Below are positions 58,569 through 64,000 of a DNA stretch of 64,000 nt, piece by piece. This DNA comes from Chrysopilus asiliformis. Its lineage: Eukaryota; Arthropoda; Insecta; Diptera; Rhagionidae. The notes under the pieces were generated by a model. The model saw only the letters and a program-made list of their open reading frames with translations. It did no database searches and was not told the DNA's origin. A program made the position numbers and the translations under genes. Each line of letters opens with the position of its first letter. The stretch's first letter is position 1. The stretch is taken from assembly GCA_964034945.1 (NCBI GenBank), contig OZ035962.1:111884234-111948233 (forward strand), given 5' to 3'.

Positions 58569-60629
58569 TTTATGTGAATCTCTCCAAAATAAAGTCCGGT
58601 TTAGAAAAAAATTCCATTAAAAATATTATTCTAATATTTTTAATGATATTTTATGGAGGTGGTGGCTTCGTGGGGTTATACTCGATGAATTTCTGTGGAA
58701 AATTTCACAAAAAATAATACAAAATAAGATAATGCATAAATAAATAAATAACGAAAGAGCGATATATTTTCTAGTTACGCTTTTCGTAATTGTAACAGAA
58801 TAAAATTTCTATAACGTTATAACGTAATTTTGAAGAAAAAGTCGGAAGTCATTTCGTTACGATTAATGTTTCTATCCCTGATTTTTATTGATACTAATAA
58901 AACAATTTAGAAATGTTGAATTTTTTTGTGCTTGAATTTTTTTTTTTTGGAAAGGTGTTCCATAATTAGAACATTGTTAAATTTTATCTGATTTATTAGA
59001 ACTTTGCTGCCAGAAGAAATTGTTTTGATTTCACAAATTTATCATAAATTTCGTTAGCATTCATAATCTGAATGAGATGAAACGATGAGATGAAACGATG
59101 ATAAAAAAAAATACCTACCGCAAAAAAAAAGGTTTCTTTTGTGATGAAGTTTTAATTCGAGCTCTCCCTTATGCAAAGCATCTTCAATAACTGAAGCAAA
59201 CAATGTTTTATAACCTAATTTCGAGGCAACATTATCCGTTCTATGAATTTTCCGCAGAAATTTCACACGCTTTGCATAATATACTCCTTTAGGGAGATAC
59301 CTTAGTTACATTATATAAAAAATAAACGAATAATTTTTTTCCTATGCGTACGCTTGAATGGTGGGAGTACAAGGGATGTGCGTTTTTTTGTTGTGTTAAA
59401 AGGCAAAAACCATCTTATATCGCTGTTCGTAAGGTATCTTAGATGATCGTCTACAGCACGATCCTACGACCGATAATACTTTTAGGTATTTTTAGCGGAG
59501 CGACGAAGATACTTTCGAAGGTGGGCAACTTTTTACCTTGACGTGTAGCAAACAATAAATGGTTAAAGAGATAGTCCTCGCGACAATGTTATTGCGCTAA
59601 AGGCGGAAGACGCACCATGAACCCAGGAAGTAGTATACATGCGATAGCAGACAAATTCCAAAAGGATGAGGTGGAAAGACGATGGGTTCGCCCTATTCTT
59701 GGTAACGTCATCATCAAAATTCGGTTATCAGATATCACGCAAACACATAAAAAGTCGATATCTATAAAGTCAATAAAAATTGATCTACCTTGAAAAACGT
59801 TAAAGTAGGAAAAGGTCCAACAATAACCGAACTAAAAAGACAGAGTCCTGTAGCAGCAGGGGAAGTGTACCTTGGTTGAAAGGATTTTTACGCCTCATAT
59901 TTTTGATGGCTTTAAATTCGGTTAACGGAGGAAATCCGTAGCAAAAGAAAGTTTTCCTGATTTTGGAGTGTCCTTACCACCCACCGGGTTAAGGACGATC
60001 CGGAAAAGCGGGTGGTATCGCATAATATCAATGTGTATAAGGATAAAGTGGTGTCGTGTTGTGCGTCTTGGCAGCCTAATACCAAAGCCAGTCATCTAGA
60101 AAATAAGCAAAAATCGGTTGTGGTTATACCTGATATTAGCCGAACGTGATGGAATTGATATTTAAAGCAAGAAACTCAGACTTTCCTTTGTTATTAGTTA
60201 TTGCACGAAAGGTTGACGTTTAAATATTACACAAGGTGGAAAACCATCGATTTGCAATGATTGTAGGCAGAAAAGAACAAATCAAGGGAAAATGCTTGCA
60301 AAATCACAACAAACTGCGAGTTTTTTTTTAGCACGCAAACCTACTTTCTCTACGTATTGTACGTTTTTTTGATAGGCAAATGAAACCCTAAAGTGGTTTT
60401 CATTTCATTTCTAATGTCGTTAAAAGTTCGCGAAATGATCGAGGGAGAGTTGGGATTATTGTTTTCTTTTATGTGGAATGCGTAGGGCCAGATAGTTTTT
60501 GCTTTAGTTAAAAGGGTTAAATATTAAAAAACTAAAGAAATATGAAAAATTTTGCCTAACTTCATAAAATTTTTAAAACTTTCCTTGGTTTTTCTAAGCA
60601 ATGTGGTTAATGGTAAAGAACAAGAAATA
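58569..60629. other. Non-coding stretch
   Basis: No gene or repeat family was recognised. The part 59430-60070 is somewhat more GC-rich but has no sustained open frame. Confidence 0.5.
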
Positions 60630-60961
60630 ATCATACTAATATATAAAAATGAGTTGGTGTCTGTCTATCTGTCTGTCTGTCTGTCTGTTCCTCTTTCACG
60701 TAAAAACGGCTGAACCGATTGACTTGAAATTTGGCATGAGTATCTGTGGTAGTTCTGGTTCCAACATAGGCATACGGAAAAGTAGCGCGAGGGGTGGGGG
60801 AGTACGGGGAGGGGGTAAAGTGATTTCGAAACTTAGTTTTTGCGCTATGTTACTCTTTCGCGGGGAAACTACCGAGCCGATTGGCCTGAACTTTAGCTCC
60901 AACATAGACCTTCAAAAAAATTGAAAAAACTTAACCCGGCAACGACGGGTATGCAAGCTAG
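60630..60961 (-). mobile_element. Family B repeat, copy 4 (shortest complete copy)
   Basis: On the minus strand it runs from CTAGCTTGCATACCCGTCGT to a (CAGA)n tract and TTTTTATATATTAGTATGAT, with two unit starts only. At 332 bp it is about one unit shorter than copy 1 and two units shorter than copy 3. Both natural ends are present. Confidence 0.78.
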
Positions 60962-61042
60962 TAGTAGATATAAAGTAAGATTTCTGAAGACCAAAATTTC
61001 AATTAATTGAACTAAAAAATAACAAAATATACTGACCTTGAT

Positions 61043-61993
61043 TATAGCATTCAGCACCGAGACAATTTTAAGGAACCGGGTTTCGGTGCTATAATCTTCG
61101 AGAACCGGGTACCCGGTTCTAGAACCGGTGCTGAAAATGTAAATAAAAAATAAGAAATTACCAATAAGAAATTACAGTTAAAAAATTCACTTTTTGAATA
61201 ACTCTGTGACATTAGAAGAAAACATCATATTTGATTTTTTTTCATCGAGTGTATGACCATAGTTTAACTAGTTAGGAAACCTAGGGATTTTTCCGTGTAC
61301 CTACGTTGGAGTAAAGATAACCGATATATTCGTGGACGCGGTTTTTCTTTCTTTCCTATGCGTAAATTACTAACAAAACACAACACATGTAAAACCTAGC
61401 CACATTTTCATACACCACCAATACATGCAATCTTCCGACAATCTTCCGCTGTCTTCCGCTGTCTAACTAGTTAAACTATAACTAACTAGTTAAACTATGG
61501 TATGACAGCAGAAAGAGGAAGTAAGACAACAAAACCAATTTCTATAGTGTAGTGCTTACTCTAGAGTCTAGTGGAAGTTAATGAGGAAAGGTCTTATTTT
61601 CCATTCTATATAATAGTTGTTCCCTGCCTATACATAAAAAAACCATTTTAACTTTACAGGAAATTTAATACTTTCTGTGAGCGCATATAAATCTATTATA
61701 TTGTCGTTGTTTTAAAGAGACTTTGTAAAGAAAATGTAATCGGATGGCTTAATTTTGCATTAATCTTTTAATTTACAGTTATTATTAACAGAAATATGTA
61801 CTTACAAATATGTATTTCGTATATATTCAGCAGCGAACGAACAGTATTTTGATATTTTAGCATGTAAGAAATTGCTTGCTTTCAGCACCGAAAACCGGGT
61901 AATTTTACCCAATTCAAACCCGGTTTTCGGTTCCAAAAAATGGCCGGGATTCCCGGGTACCCGGGTTTCGGGTACCCGGGATTGAATGCTCTA
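61043..61993. mobile_element. hAT-like non-autonomous element (951 bp) with 8-bp duplication
   Basis: ACCTTGAT flanks both sides exactly (61035-61042 and 61994-62001). The ends are TATAGCATTCAGCACCG and CCCGGGATTGAATGCTCTA, inverted copies (TAnAGCATTCA). Both subterminal regions are full of ACCGGGT/GGGTACCCGG words in both orientations, a known look of some hAT MITEs. An 8-bp duplication is characteristic of hAT. There is no transposase. It is interrupted by a nested insertion at 61258-61499. Confidence 0.82.
61258..61499. mobile_element. Nested MITE (242 bp) inside the hAT-like element
   Basis: CATAGTTTAACTAGTTAG at the left is perfectly mirrored by CTAACTAGTTAAACTATG at the right, and the right repeat is tandemly duplicated. 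GTATGAC flanks both sides (61251-61257 and 61500-61506); a 5-bp TATGA reading is also possible, because the repeat can begin one base further out. It was inserted after the host element. Confidence 0.7.
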
Positions 61994-62001
61994 ACCTTGA
62001 T

Positions 62002-64000
62002 AGTCGGACCTCGATATCCTCGAATTGAGGAGTTAATTCCCAGTTGACCTCGTCCACACCCTTTATGGTCAGGTCAGTAACAGAGATCTGTGACGAAACT
62101 TTAACAAGATCCAGAAATAAAAATACTCTAATATAGCCTGTAGCTCGAAATTATTCCTAAGTTTGCGTTTATTTTATTTAAAAAACTAACTTTTTTACGT
62201 TTTTACTGAATTTTCCAAATAATAGTTTTGGTTAGAGTCAACAAGAATTCTAAACAAAGTCCTTAAGTGTATTTTTATTTGATTTATGTTTCTTTTTATA
62301 GCTTTATCATTCCAATTGTTATCTTTGGTCGCGAAATAAAGAGGATTTCATCAAGCACTTGCAAGATTCTTTATCTAATCCTGAAAATAAATGCCTTTCA
62401 AACCAAAAAGGAATTGCTGGAAAAATAATTCTTGAAATATAGCTGTTGTAGAAAAAGCCACTCAAGCCAATAAAAGAACTTCAACTTAAAGTGATCACTT
62501 GTTGGGCCTACTTAATGCCAAGTCCAGAGAGAGATAAGGTACACCCGACACAATGAGTCCAAGACGATTAAGATAGTCTTCTACGGGAGAGAGGATATTG
62601 TCGGCATCGACAAAAGAATCTCACCCAAAAAGGATGAAAATACCCAACGGATATAGGCATGGCGATGTGTATGAAAATCTTAGAAAAATACAATCAGCAA
62701 TAGTAGAGTTTGGTATACGAGTCTGTTCTTTTGATAGGACTCGATGACAATGGGACCGGATTAAGGATGAGGCAGTCTGATTTAGTTTATGGCAGACATC
62801 AGACACAACTTAAATGGATGAAAGAAAACAAACTTAATTCTTTTGGTCCTTTTCGCATATTCGGTAGGTAAAGATGAGATTATTTCCAAGTCTTGTTTAA
62901 AGATCCTAAGGACTAAACAGCGATTTAGTAACAAGTCGATTATCGTAATAACAAAACTGACACAAGCTTTATTGGATAAAACAAAGATAAGCAGAAAAAC
63001 AAAATTTTTTTTTTCAGTATTTTGAAATTCCAAAGAAATGGATTTTATTCTGCGAAAATATTCCACCAGATAAAAAAATCTATAAAAAACAATTATTTGT
63101 CTGTAATTCGATTGTTATAACAAGAAAATTCTTCCTTTCGACTTTCGTATTGTTATCGGATTTTTATAAACGTATAGAAGCACAATCATAAATCTTTCAA
63201 ATGAGTGAAAATTTTCAGGTGACAATTGCCGAAAGTTATTTATTAAACAAAGGAAAAACCAATCGTCAACGATTGTTTAGCACTCAGCGAAAAGTTTTCA
63301 ATGTACCGAACTTTTCGAAGAAGTTTTTCCAGGTATAGAATTTTCCATGCCAAATTGTAAATAGCGGATGATGAAATTGGGTGCGACGGGGAATGAATTG
63401 TACATGGCAAGGAAAAAAAAGGATAATCGGTAGCTGGCAGGTGAATGTAACAAAGCACCTGTTACCGCAAAACGCAAAAATTCTCGGGAAAATCTTAATT
63501 CAATTTCACAATTACTTTTTCGGTTGTTGAAAATTAATCGGACGGAAACATTTTCTTTCATGAGGACTTTGTTTTTTTATTTATCACTTTGTTGATAGAA
63601 AAACAGAAAGTAAAAGTAACAAAATGAAAAAAAAAATAGGAAAAGAAAATGTTTTTAATAGGATTTAGAGGACTTTTTCCTTAAAATATAATTCAGGTCG
63701 ATGGAATTACGATTTGAAAACTTAGGGAAATTCTGTCAAATAGAATTTTCTTTGAATAACGTGGGTGATCGTAACATTTTATTTATTTCATATTTATTTT
63801 CCATAAATTTTTGTTGTTGCTTTCAATTAGAATTTTGCAAACTGTTAATTGAATGTGAAAAGTGAATTTTTGAAATTCTTGGATTCTTATTTAAAAATTG
63901 TTCAATCAAAATTACGACACCCTATGTCACCATTTTTATTCTGCTAGAGAAAATTCATATTGCACCACTATTTACATTACGATACAAAATTTTAAAATCA
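62002..64000. other. Non-coding stretch to window end
   Basis: No gene, RNA gene or recognisable repeat was seen. It is AT-rich, with short open frames only. Confidence 0.55.

Noticed and set aside
1..64000. tRNA, rRNA, snRNA genes or retrotransposon enzyme genes
   Set aside because: I looked for tRNA B-box-like words and for reverse transcriptase, integrase or transposase motifs and found none I could support.

Overview
The window is AT-rich insect, almost certainly dipteran, nuclear DNA. The evidence is one intron-containing gene that reads clearly as the fly orthologue of upSET (vertebrate relatives KMT2E/MLL5 and SETD5), followed by more than 50 kb of non-coding DNA crowded with small non-autonomous transposons. 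Several of these carry (GTCT/GTCC)n tracts like those described in dipteran mini-me/DINE-1 elements. The species cannot be named from the sequence.

Bases 1-11440 (+ strand) hold upSET. Seven coding exons join in phase: 1-1310, 2996-3375, 4379-4577, 4683-9906, 10221-10446, 10516-10701 and 11334-11440. They give about 2543 residues from base 1. The N-terminal exon is rich in Gln/His/Ser. It is followed by an acidic linker, a PHD finger split over exons 3 and 4, a degenerate SET domain, and a long disordered C-terminal half with short conserved family motifs, the last being LSINEYRKRK in exon 5. Base 1 is an ATG, but it may be an internal codon, so the 5' end should be treated as possibly partial. 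The 3' end is ambiguous: exon 7 either reads to a TAA at 11438-11440 or is spliced at an overlapping consensus donor.

Bases 11441-64000 contain no gene I can recognise. They hold: a dipteran Helentron/mini-me-like family (four good copies at 26.8, 29.6, 51.6 and 58.0 kb plus degraded ones); a second dispersed family with internal tandem units and a (GACA)n tail (32.7, 48.4, 57.3 and 60.6 kb); piggyBac-like MITEs with TTAA target duplications (32.2 and 34.8 kb); a hAT-like element with an 8-bp duplication and a nested insertion (61.0-62.0 kb); a matched pair of 238-bp foldback elements (15.9 and 41.3 kb); a PIF/Harbinger-like foldback (49.5 kb); and clusters of other inverted-repeat elements at 15.3-16.3 kb and 43.7-45.7 kb.

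The points most worth a second look are: (i) a 188-bp insertion at 30170-30357, bounded by an 11-bp target duplication, carrying a hammerhead-ribozyme-like core as in Penelope-like retroelements; (ii) a near-perfect 330-bp palindrome at 46321-46652 that could make a long hairpin RNA, immediately followed by (iii) a 122-bp tandem array at 46667-47640 whose degenerate monomer also lies in upSET intron 1; and (iv) a dense cluster of SUMO-consensus motifs in the acidic part of upSET. All calls are from reading the sequence; no searches were run.
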